A DNA stretch of 23,509 nt from a virus. Below are positions 1 through 6,468 of this stretch, piece by piece. The stretch covers positions 1-23,509 of IMG/VR virus record IMGVR_UViG_3300025151_000309; one strand, written 5' to 3'. Position 1 is the stretch's first letter. Each line of letters begins with the position of its first letter. The notes beneath the pieces are model-generated. The model saw only the letters and a list, made by a program, of their open reading frames with translations, searched no databases and was not told the origin of the DNA. The translations under genes and the position numbers were made by a program.

Positions 1-52
1 TGCACTTCTCATCAGTATAACAGTAATAGTATCCCTGCTTACACTTTTTCAT
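1..52 (-). CDS. Small cysteine-containing protein between genes 16 and 17, N-terminal fragment
   Basis: Reading leftward from an ATG at 52, the frame gives MKKCKQGYYYCYTDEKC and is still open at the window edge, so only 17 residues are visible. It starts 15 bases after the gp16 stop codon, in the same frame. Cysteines fall at positions 4, 11 and 17, with a tyrosine run between the first two. A short protein of this look (KKC-x(2)-GYYYC-x(5)-C) is, as I recall, found between the terminase genes of marine T4-like phages, but its function is unknown to me. No clear Shine-Dalgarno sequence precedes the ATG. The cysteine spacing could suit metal binding or a disulphide-linked knot; that is speculation. 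The next expected gene outside the window is gene 17, the large terminase subunit. Confidence 0.6.
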   Translation of the reverse strand, partial: MKKCKQGYYYCYTDEKC

Positions 53-67
53 TAATAAAAAAGTAAA

Positions 68-487
68 TTACTCTTTATTATTTAGAAAACCTTGCTTTAA
101 CATTTTCTGAAGTTCTGAAGTAGAACCTACAAATACTGCATTGTTAGTAACATTATTCGTGGTTTTCTTAGAATCATCCTCAACGTCTTTGAGTTTCTTC
201 TGAAGATCGATCAATTTATCAGTGGTGTCTGCAACACTTTTAATCAACTGCCCAGCAACCTCATATGCCCTTGGACTGCCTCCTTCACCTGCAACTTCCA
301 TAATGCCGTTGATTGCCTCCTGACCCTTCTCTATAAGAGAATAGAGGTTTGCACGACTATATTCATAGTCCTTTTCAATATCTACATCTTTTGATTTAAC
401 AACCTCTGGTTTAGGCGTCGGTTTCGATTCAACAATATCACTCGTTGTATTGAGTGCTTCATCGATAGGATCATAACTATTACTCAT
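68..487 (-). CDS. gp16: Terminase small subunit, T4 gp16-like
   Basis: This 139-residue protein is the small subunit of the DNA-packaging motor. In T4, gp16 recognises concatemeric DNA and stimulates the gp17 ATPase/nuclease during headful packaging. The first 30 or so residues are polar and Pro/Lys-rich. A helical core follows (around the segment ANLYSLIEKGQEAINGIMEV), then a charged, probable coiled-coil stretch (LIDLQKKLKDVEDD) and a C-terminal segment containing VTNNAVFVGSTSELQKML, which I recognise from marine T4-like gp16 proteins. T4 gp16 has 164 residues. I chose the ATG at 487 (protein begins MSNSYDP), five bases past the gp15 stop. A TTG at 496 would add three residues but overlaps the gp15 stop and seems less likely. 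The position right after gp15 is the T4 order. Confidence 0.88.
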   Translation of the reverse strand: MSNSYDPIDEALNTTSDIVESKPTPKPEVVKSKDVDIEKDYEYSRANLYSLIEKGQEAINGIMEVAGEGGSPRAYEVAGQLIKSVADTTDKLIDLQKKLKDVEDDSKKTTNNVTNNAVFVGSTSELQKMLKQGFLNNKE

Positions 488-492
488 AACAA

Positions 493-1296
493 TCAAATAT
501 CTTCTTGTCTAGTAGGACTATATTCTTTAGAATCTGGTAAGAAATTCCAATTCTCAGTGAATCCAAAATCATCACCTGGTTCTGCAGTAATTGGATCTGG
601 AACTGCAGTATATCTAACCTCACGTTTTGCAGTTTGTGTATTTGTATCACTGTAAAGGTCTGCCTGAACCTTACGGATGAGACCATCGGAAGATTCTGCA
701 ACAGGACCAAACAGATATGTTTTTGCAGTAAATCTTAGAGTATAAATTAGTGCTCTTCTTGTTTGGAATGAACCCTCGTAATCATCTTGGAAGTCAATGC
801 TGTCAAGTATGATTGGAATATCTCTCTTTTCGCCAATTGAACTAACCAAATCCACAGTCAGATTAAATGAAGGTTGGAAATATGGAAATATTTGTTCAAT
901 GATTTGAAGTGCATCATCGTTTAACTTACTAAAAATATTCAGTTCGAATTGAATATTATAAGGAACTGGCATGAATACTTTTTTCATTTTACCGTCACCA
1001 CTATCAACGGCTTTAAATGTTTGAGTTATACCTGTTTTTCTAGTAGAATCATATTGAATTCCTGTCATCTCAAATGACATTCTTGGAAGAGTGATTGCAA
1101 TTGATTTTGATAATTGCTCTTGCTCCTGAATCTTTGTCAAAAACTTTTGCATTGGTCCGTAGGAAAGACCAACTTTAGTTTCATCTAAAACACTACCATC
1201 ACTTTTAGTATGTCTAATTGAGATGTTATTAAATAACGTTCCAAAAGAAATAATAGTCTTTCTTATAATCTCGTGATAAAAATAAGTTCCTAACAT
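493..1296 (-). CDS. gp15: Tail sheath stabiliser / tail terminator, T4 gp15-like
   Basis: The 267-residue protein matches T4 gp15 (272 residues) in length and in hallmark segments. It begins MLGTYFYHEIIRKTIISFGTL, comparable to T4's FGYFYNSSFRRYATLMGDLF. It carries QIIEQIFPYFQPSFN near residue 130, where T4 has QIVEQILPYFQPHFN, and later EGLIR-like DGLIRKVQADLYS. In T4, gp15 forms a hexamer that caps the finished tail tube and sheath and gives the surface to which the head-neck complex binds. The start ATG overlaps the gp14 stop by one base (TAATG), which suggests coupled translation, and only a weak GGA lies about nine bases upstream. The gene has no unusual insertions, in contrast to gp14 next to it. 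Confidence 0.95.
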   Translation of the reverse strand: MLGTYFYHEIIRKTIISFGTLFNNISIRHTKSDGSVLDETKVGLSYGPMQKFLTKIQEQEQLSKSIAITLPRMSFEMTGIQYDSTRKTGITQTFKAVDSGDGKMKKVFMPVPYNIQFELNIFSKLNDDALQIIEQIFPYFQPSFNLTVDLVSSIGEKRDIPIILDSIDFQDDYEGSFQTRRALIYTLRFTAKTYLFGPVAESSDGLIRKVQADLYSDTNTQTAKREVRYTAVPDPITAEPGDDFGFTENWNFLPDSKEYSPTRQEDI

Positions 1297-3272
1297 TAGT
1301 AAGTTCCAAATGGATTTGATTCAGTAAAATCTAAAATATCGTCTGCTTCTGTTTCAATCTCCTCGTTGACATCATATGGATTATCATAACTTTCAGTATC
1401 ATAATCAGAAACAACATATCTAGCGGAAGAAATTGATCCGACGACTATTTCACCTGTATTAAACTTACCAGTATTTAGTGAAACTCTTAAACTGGTAATA
1501 GGGAGAACACCTGGAATTGGTGAGGTAACTGTTCTAAAGTCTCTGACCCTTGCCGTAGTTCCGGAAGTTTCTCCAGTGACGATTTCATTGTAAATAAACG
1601 TTCCAACACCAACGGTTGCAAATCCAGTAAATTGAACTGATGGTGCTACAGTATATCCTGATCCACCTTTAAGAATTCTTAATGTAGAAATCTTACCATC
1701 AGCATTAATCGATGTAACAGCAGAAGCATCCACTCCTGTGTTGGTTCTACCAAATTCCTCGTCATTAGATATTGTAACTGTTGGTGCTACAGTATATCCA
1801 GATCCAGGATTTGTAATCGTTAACGCAGATATTGTGCCTCCGGCACTGACTGCTGAAGTTACACTCGCAGCAGTTCCCGCAACTGTTTGAATAGAATCAA
1901 CCATTAATCTAAAGTTATCATTTCCACTTCCACCTCTTGCTTCATAAAAATCATTGGATGGATTAACACTTACTTCAAAGTCATGTCCACCATAAACAGT
2001 TGTAAATCCAGTTACAGAACCACTTCCACTAACAGAATCAATACGAATTATTGCCTCTGTTCCACCCATACTCACATTGTTTGGAATCAATCTAACAGTT
2101 TCTCCTGCTTGATATCCACTACCAGTGTTTGCAAATGACATGATATGGATAACTCCAGATCTTGCAGATGGTGTGGATACTGTTACTGTTGGTGCTGAAG
2201 TATATCCAGTACCAGGACTTGTAATTTGTACAGAGGTAACAGTACCTGCAGATCCAATAGTTGCGGTTGCTGTTGCACCTAAACTATCAGGTCTAACGAA
2301 TGTGACAGTAGGTGCACTTCCATATCCTACTCCAGGATCATTAATAGTAAGAGAACTGACACTAAACAATGTTCCACCAATAGAACAAGTAGCAGCTGCT
2401 CCTGTTCCCGAACCACCACTTATTGTAATTGTTGGTGGTGTAACATAACCAGAACCAGCATTAGTTAATTCTATTCTCAATAGTGATTGTACGTTCGCAA
2501 CACGAGTTGTAATTCCTACTGCAGTCGCTGTTATAAAACCAACTGGTGGTGATGAGAACGTTATAGTCGGTGCTGATCGATATCCAGAACCATCATTGTT
2601 CAAGAATATTTCACTAATAGCACCAGAAGATATGCCTGCCGTTGCTGTTGCAGTTCTTGCAGTTCCAACAAGTGTAAGAGATGTAATATATCCCTCATCC
2701 TCTACGGTATTATCAACTTCCTCAATTGCAGTATCAATAAGTTCGTTTTCATATTCATAAAGTTCGCAACTTAATTCATAAGTATAACTTGACCCCAGTT
2801 GATAAAACGGTTTCTCGTGCTCAACTCTTTTAATTTCAAATAATCTTTCACCAAGAGGAAAATAAATTAAATCTCCTTCTTTTGGTCTTGTAATTAAATC
2901 AGCAAAGTCATATTCGGTAATTCTACCTTCCCTAATACCAGAAGAAATACCCTCCAAGAATGGTGCAATAAATTCCTCATATCTTTCTCTAGATATAGTC
3001 AAACTTATTTCATTCTTTAATCTGAGACCAAACTTGGTCATAATATCACTGTCAGGAGCATACCCATCAAAGTTATTGATGTATGCTTCTATCGTAAAAA
3101 CATCATCAAATTTTGATGATTGAATCTCTCTAATAATATTATCAGTTTTGAAGATTTTTCTAGGTAAGTAGAAAACTTCTACACCATGCATTTGTATGTG
3201 TTCATTGATCAAATCCTGAACAAGAAATTGTTCGTTTGGAGATCCTTGAAGAAAGAATGGATTTAATGGCAT
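1296..3272 (-). CDS. gp14: Neck protein, T4 gp14-like, enlarged by a repeat array
   Basis: This is a head-completion/neck protein that, with gp13, closes the portal after packaging and forms the tail-docking site. Residues 1-190 look like the normal gp14 body (FFLQGSPNEQFLVQDLINEH, a VFYLPRK segment, then DLIYFPLGERLFEIKRVE and a YELSCELYEYENELID segment). T4 gp14 has 256 residues but this protein has 658. The extra sequence, about residues 200-620, is a Gly/Ser/Thr-rich array with seven GxGY units between residues 225 and 548, followed by a GETSGTTARV module near 567-576. The acidic tail (EEIETEADDILDF) ends SNPFGTY and resembles marine gp14 C-termini. The gene starts five bases after the gp13 stop without a strong ribosome site. 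The array probably decorates the neck exterior; that is inference. Confidence 0.92.
   Translation of the reverse strand: MPLNPFFLQGSPNEQFLVQDLINEHIQMHGVEVFYLPRKIFKTDNIIREIQSSKFDDVFTIEAYINNFDGYAPDSDIMTKFGLRLKNEISLTISRERYEEFIAPFLEGISSGIREGRITEYDFADLITRPKEGDLIYFPLGERLFEIKRVEHEKPFYQLGSSYTYELSCELYEYENELIDTAIEEVDNTVEDEGYITSLTLVGTARTATATAGISSGAISEIFLNNDGSGYRSAPTITFSSPPVGFITATAVGITTRVANVQSLLRIELTNAGSGYVTPPTITISGGSGTGAAATCSIGGTLFSVSSLTINDPGVGYGSAPTVTFVRPDSLGATATATIGSAGTVTSVQITSPGTGYTSAPTVTVSTPSARSGVIHIMSFANTGSGYQAGETVRLIPNNVSMGGTEAIIRIDSVSGSGSVTGFTTVYGGHDFEVSVNPSNDFYEARGGSGNDNFRLMVDSIQTVAGTAASVTSAVSAGGTISALTITNPGSGYTVAPTVTISNDEEFGRTNTGVDASAVTSINADGKISTLRILKGGSGYTVAPSVQFTGFATVGVGTFIYNEIVTGETSGTTARVRDFRTVTSPIPGVLPITSLRVSLNTGKFNTGEIVVGSISSARYVVSDYDTESYDNPYDVNEEIETEADDILDFTESNPFGTY
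1629..2600 (-). repeat. Array of seven degenerate GxGY protein repeats in gp14
   Basis: Within gp14 residues 225-548, seven units follow the pattern [NDK]xGxGYxxxPxxxx[FIV]: NNDGSGYRSAPTITF, NAGSGYVTPPTITI, DPGVGYGSAPTVTF, SPGTGYTSAPTVTV, NTGSGYQAGETVRLI, NPGSGYTVAPTVTI and KGGSGYTVAPSVQF. Between units lies Ala/Thr-rich sequence such as ATATATIGSAGTVTSVQIT. Five units keep the proline after the tyrosine by four residues; the QAGE unit does not. At the DNA level the tyrosine core appears on the plus strand as repeated tatcc(a/t)g/tatcc patterns. The alternating pattern suggests beta-strands joined by a Gly-Tyr turn. Confidence 0.9.
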
Positions 3273-3277
3273 ATCTA

Positions 3278-4144
3278 TTACCCAATCATGTCCATAGGTG
3301 GCAGTTCGTAATCGGATGACATTCTCTGTCTTATTTCATCCAATTCTCTCTGCCCATCCTCATATATAGCTCTACCATTTAATTCAATACCACCTGGAAG
3401 TTTTACTCCCTGGAACTTAATTAGGTTTTGACCCCACTGCTTTTTAATTGCAGCAGTAAGATATTTTTTAACAAAACTATCATTGAATACCTTTGAATAA
3501 TCCGCAGGATCCAATGCTCTATAACATTCAATAACTAAGAAATTATTTGCCTCTTGTGCGTCCCAATCAATATCCAAATATAATCTATTTTGTCTTTGAT
3601 TAAATCTAATCTGCTTATCTGTAGTCAACAGCATATCAATATCTTCCAAATAAGATTTGGTCATTCTATATGTCAATAAATCCACAGAGTTGAAGAAATA
3701 TAAGTCGTTCAAAAATAATTGATATTTAATACTGAACATTCCACCAGAAATGCTGCTAGTATCAAACTTAAATACTTTTTCGATACCAATTACAGAATCT
3801 GGTACTTGAATGAAATTTGATGTTTCATAGAAGTTTGATGTAACCGTTCCCAGACCCGATACATTAGTCGAAGTTCCTGTTGTAGTAACAATACCTACTC
3901 CAGTTGTTGTAACCCCTACAGAAGATGATACACTGCCTCTTCCACGGTTAATATCATCTTGTGTAATTTGATATTTTAAGAAAGTTTTTTCTACACCATC
4001 AAAATGTCTCTCATTAAAATACTGAAGAGTATCATCCAATAAATCATCGACTTGCTCATCAGCAACATTAATTTCTAAAACTGGTGCACCGAGTTGTCTA
4101 AGACAATATTCTTTTAGTTCTTCTCTGGTAGTGGGTTTTGCCAT
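3278..4144 (-). CDS. gp13: Neck protein, T4 gp13-like
   Basis: The 288-residue protein (T4 gp13: 309) is the portal-proximal neck component that with gp14 completes the filled head. The N-terminal region TTREELKEYCLRQLGAPVLE followed by DEQVDDLLDDTLQYFNERHF is typical of head-tail connector helices in gp13 homologues of marine T4-like phages. A SFIQVPDSV-like segment (here NFIQVPDSVIGIEKVF, near residues 110-125) and NRLYLDIDW near 190 also fit the family. Residues about 71-105 form a Thr/Gly/Ser-rich low-complexity loop (VGVTTTGVGIVTTTGTSTNV) that looks inserted. The C-terminus ends ELPPMDMIG. The ATG overlaps the preceding gene's stop (TAATG) and is preceded by the strongest Shine-Dalgarno sequence in the window, so it can be translated both by coupling and independently. 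Confidence 0.94.
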   Translation of the reverse strand: MAKPTTREELKEYCLRQLGAPVLEINVADEQVDDLLDDTLQYFNERHFDGVEKTFLKYQITQDDINRGRGSVSSSVGVTTTGVGIVTTTGTSTNVSGLGTVTSNFYETSNFIQVPDSVIGIEKVFKFDTSSISGGMFSIKYQLFLNDLYFFNSVDLLTYRMTKSYLEDIDMLLTTDKQIRFNQRQNRLYLDIDWDAQEANNFLVIECYRALDPADYSKVFNDSFVKKYLTAAIKKQWGQNLIKFQGVKLPGGIELNGRAIYEDGQRELDEIRQRMSSDYELPPMDMIG

Positions 4145-5886
4145 TAGAATTCTCCTCCATCAATAAGTCCTGCATCAAGTGTTCCTGCAACAAATACATT
4201 ATTTGAGAATGTTGCAATACCTACAAATGTAGATACACCCGATACATTTAATGTATCTAACTCGGCATGTCCTGTTACATCCAATAAGGTTGCAATGGTA
4301 GCAATACCTGTTATATTTGCGTCACGTACATTCAGTTCATCAATAGTTATATCGTCAGCAACATAGAGATCTCCACCAACGTAAAGATCATTTTGGAATG
4401 TGCCGACTCCAACAAAAGTAGAAACACCCGCAACCCGCAGGTTCCTACTCATTAACAAATCACCATCAGATGTTAATGTCGATCCAATACTTGGACTTCC
4501 AATATGAATTCCACTTCTTGCTGTGATAAATCCAATCGAATCAACATTGGTTACGTCTTCATAAGTCAATGTTCCTGCAATAGAAACATTACCTGCAAAC
4601 GATGCGTTGCCTACAAATGTAGATACCCCAGATACATTTAAGTTATCAAGTTCAGTGTGTCCATCTACATCCAGATTACCATTAGCATCGATTGCTCCTG
4701 TAAAGGTAGAAATACCAGAAACATTTAAGTCTCCATTTATATCAGTTTCTCCTGTAATGGTTACGCCAATACCACTAGTTTCAAATCTCTTTACATTATC
4801 ATAATAAAGTTCTACCGCTCCATCATCTCTGAAAAAAGCAAAGTCTTCATCAGTCGCTTGATTCAGAAGTCTGATTGTATCACTACGAAGTTGTAACTGA
4901 CCAGAACCAGCATTCTGAATAATACCAGTTCCATTAGGGGTGTGATAAATCTGTAGTTCATCACTATCACCCATATTGATTTTATCATTATCACCAAAGA
5001 AGGCACTTGATCCGAAGGATACATTACCTGTTAAAGTGGATACACCTGATACATTTAAATTATCAAGTTCAGTATGCCCATCAATATCAACAGATCCATT
5101 AATGTCTACATCAGATGCAAATGTAGATATGCCAACAACATTAAGTGTCTCGGCAATATTGGTTATATCTAACTCAGTTCTACCACTAACATCAATACTT
5201 GCATTAATATCTACGTCAGATGCAAATGTGGAGATACCGACTACATTCAGTGTCTCGGCAATATTGGTAATATCAAGTTCAGTTCTACCATCAACGTCCA
5301 ATGTTCCGTTGACATCTAAGGTAGTGCCTACTGTGGCAATACCCGTGATATTGCCATTTCTAGCAGTAAATTCATCTAATACAAGATCGTCTGAAATATA
5401 AAGATCCGCACCAACGTAAAGATCTCCTCCAGTAGTTGTGATGCCACCAGCAGATGCTAATGTTGTAATACCAACTGACTCAAAAGTGGAGTTTGCAGTT
5501 ACTCCATTTAATATGTCAACAGCAGCATTTATATCTAAATCAGATGCAAAAGTTGAAACTCCTGCAACTGTAAGTCCATCACCAATGTTGACATGTTTTG
5601 CGACACCAAGTCCACCACTGACAATTAAAGCACCATCTGTTGGTGCTGTAGAATTTGTTGTATTGGAAAATGTGGCAATACCAGTAATTACTAAAGTTGA
5701 CGAATCAATCGTATCCGTCATGTAGAACGATTCTGTCGCAAGATCCCAAACAAGAATCATTCCATCTCTAGTCTTTAGAGTGGAGTCTACATCACTTAAG
5801 TTGACTAATCGTGTTGGTGGTGCCGATGCGTTAGATAAAACGCGGATTACATTCTGAGAACCAATCCTATCGTTAATATTAGGCAT
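4144..5886 (-). CDS. Repeat-built fibre protein in the position of T4 wac (fibritin)
   Basis: The 580-residue protein begins MPNINDRIGSQNVIRVLSNA and has a short N-terminal domain (to about residue 60, with DGMILVWDLATESFYM) that probably attaches it to the virion. The rest is repetitive: GVSTF/GISTF pentapeptides recur about every 15-35 residues with DLDIN, DVDG and ELDNLNVSG elements, as expected for a trimeric beta-structured shaft. Residues about 299-375 form a different module (GDNDKINMGDSDELQIYH ... AVELYYDNVKRFETSG) familiar from marine phage fibres. A cassette near 155-194 (DLYVGADLYISDD ... NITGIAT) recurs near 500-539. It sits directly before gp13, where T4 keeps wac, and could form neck whiskers or another fibre. 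No fibritin-like coiled coil is obvious, so homology to fibritin is not shown; the function is inferred from position and repeats. Confidence 0.8.
   Translation of the reverse strand: MPNINDRIGSQNVIRVLSNASAPPTRLVNLSDVDSTLKTRDGMILVWDLATESFYMTDTIDSSTLVITGIATFSNTTNSTAPTDGALIVSGGLGVAKHVNIGDGLTVAGVSTFASDLDINAAVDILNGVTANSTFESVGITTLASAGGITTTGGDLYVGADLYISDDLVLDEFTARNGNITGIATVGTTLDVNGTLDVDGRTELDITNIAETLNVVGISTFASDVDINASIDVSGRTELDITNIAETLNVVGISTFASDVDINGSVDIDGHTELDNLNVSGVSTLTGNVSFGSSAFFGDNDKINMGDSDELQIYHTPNGTGIIQNAGSGQLQLRSDTIRLLNQATDEDFAFFRDDGAVELYYDNVKRFETSGIGVTITGETDINGDLNVSGISTFTGAIDANGNLDVDGHTELDNLNVSGVSTFVGNASFAGNVSIAGTLTYEDVTNVDSIGFITARSGIHIGSPSIGSTLTSDGDLLMSRNLRVAGVSTFVGVGTFQNDLYVGGDLYVADDITIDELNVRDANITGIATIATLLDVTGHAELDTLNVSGVSTFVGIATFSNNVFVAGTLDAGLIDGGEF
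4151..4158 (-). promoter_or_regulatory. Strong Shine-Dalgarno sequence for gp13
   Basis: On the minus strand GGAGGAGA lies six bases before the gp13 ATG. It is built from the last codons of the fibre gene (encoding Gly-Gly-Glu-Phe-stop). Most other starts in the window have only weak or no such motif, so this one stands out as a likely high-initiation site. Confidence 0.85.
5083..5292 (-). repeat. Tandem 105-bp (35-residue) duplication in the fibre gene
   Basis: Residues 199-233 and 234-268 of the fibre protein are adjacent copies: both contain GRTELDITNIAETLNVVGIS followed by TFASDVDIN, with differences at only a few positions (DGR/SGR, ASIDV/GSVDI). The period is exactly 105 bases, but many third codon positions have diverged, so the duplication is not very recent or has been under protein-level selection. 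A third, shorter and more diverged copy starts DGHTELD at residue 269. Confidence 0.92.
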
Positions 5887-6221
5887 TACCTGGTTACTCC
5901 CCCTCGTACTAGTGCTGAGCCCTCTACAGCTTTGTATTCTCTACCAGCATTTGTAATCTTTACATCAAACACATATCTTCCAGGTTTCAAGTTGACTGAT
6001 TGAGATCCAGTCAAAGAGATAGAAATAATACCCAGATCAGGACTAGTTATTGTAGATCCGAGAGATACTGCTGTAGATGAACCATAATATTTTCTCAACT
6101 GTGCTTCTGTAGTCGCATCAGTCAAAACTAAAGGTGAATTGGTCCGTGTGTCCTCCAACTGAAAGGATGTATCGAAATCAAATCCTTGTTCAATCACAAT
6201 GTTGGATACATAAACAGCCAT
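5886..6221 (-). CDS. Small beta-rich virion structural protein
   Basis: The 111-residue protein starts MAVYVSNIVIEQGFDFDTSF. It has the look of a single Ig-like/beta-sandwich domain: an opening strand, a polar loop (EDTRTNSPLVLTDATTEAQL) and a ISISLTGSQSVNLKPGRYVF segment near residues 70-90, then EGSALVRGGVTR. The LKPGRYVFDVKIT-type strand resembles short phage baseplate and fibre-support domains (BppU N-terminal-like), which is a family resemblance by eye only. It is the first gene after a TATAAATA late promoter and its stop overlaps the start of the fibre gene (TAATG), so it is probably made together with that fibre, perhaps as its adaptor. No signal peptide or membrane segment is seen, and no Shine-Dalgarno sequence precedes the ATG. 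Confidence 0.8.
   Translation of the reverse strand: MAVYVSNIVIEQGFDFDTSFQLEDTRTNSPLVLTDATTEAQLRKYYGSSTAVSLGSTITSPDLGIISISLTGSQSVNLKPGRYVFDVKITNAGREYKAVEGSALVRGGVTR
5897..5903 (-). promoter_or_regulatory. Probable ribosome binding site for the fibre gene
   Basis: The minus strand reads GGGGGAG ten bases before the fibre gene ATG, inside the 3' end of the preceding gene. The start itself overlaps the preceding stop as TAATG, so initiation here may combine coupling with a fairly good, slightly distant purine-rich site. Confidence 0.6.
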
Positions 6222-6249
6222 TATTTTATGATGCTAATATACCTTAAGC

Positions 6250-6257
6250 TATTTATA
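6250..6257 (-). promoter_or_regulatory. T4-type late promoter (TATAAATA) for the fibre-neck-terminase group
   Basis: A perfect TATAAATA lies in the 52-base gap before the 111-residue gene, 28 bases ahead of its ATG. In T4, this octamer at about -10 is recognised by the phage sigma-like factor gp55 with gp33 and the gp45 clamp, and no -35 element is needed. It would drive the small structural protein, fibre, gp13, gp14, gp15, gp16 and genes beyond. Its location in one of only two real gaps supports it strongly. Confidence 0.9.
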
Positions 6258-6273
6258 TTAATTTCAACAGCAC

Positions 6274-6468
6274 CTATTTGTTTAAGATCTCACGGAGTAA
6301 AGATTTTATTTCATCAATATCTTTTTTCATTTCGTCCAACTCTTCTCTACGAAGTTTTTTGGTTTCAAGTGAATTTACATATTGATTATAACTGGTGACA
6401 TCATTATTAACAATGGCACCAGTTTCTTCATCACGATATAGATTTAAATGTCCTTTTACTTTAATCAT
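6274..6468 (-). CDS. Conserved small protein with C-terminal helix
   Basis: The 64-residue protein begins MIKVKGHLNLYRDEETGAIV and ends with a highly charged, probably helical or coiled-coil segment from about residue 32 (KKLRREELDEMKKDIDEIKS then LLREILNK, with hydrophobics in heptad-like spacing). Its ATG overlaps the stop of the giant upstream gene as ATGA, a typical sign of translational coupling, so it is probably expressed with that virion protein. Similar small proteins with a LYRDEE-type N-terminus occur, as I recall, in this neighbourhood of marine T4-like phages, but no function is known to me. An assembly chaperone or minor virion component for the giant protein is a reasonable guess from position only. 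Confidence 0.85.
   Translation of the reverse strand: MIKVKGHLNLYRDEETGAIVNNDVTSYNQYVNSLETKKLRREELDEMKKDIDEIKSLLREILNK

Noticed and set aside
480-710. A 76-codon minus-strand frame overlapping gp15 and gp16.
   Set aside because: It covers the end of gp15 in another frame; gp15 is well supported by T4 similarity, so this is a shadow.
2125-2448. A plus-strand frame of 107 codons with internal repetition.
   Set aside because: Its repetition simply mirrors the GxGY array of gp14 on the opposite strand.
1629-2600. Possible CRISPR-like or direct DNA repeat array.
   Set aside because: The periodic signal is protein-level and degenerate, with irregular spacing and no identical repeats of constant length.
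6222-6273. Possible terminator in the gap after the 64-residue gene.
   Set aside because: Only a short CTTAAG palindrome and a three-base stem were seen, with no stable hairpin followed by a T-run.
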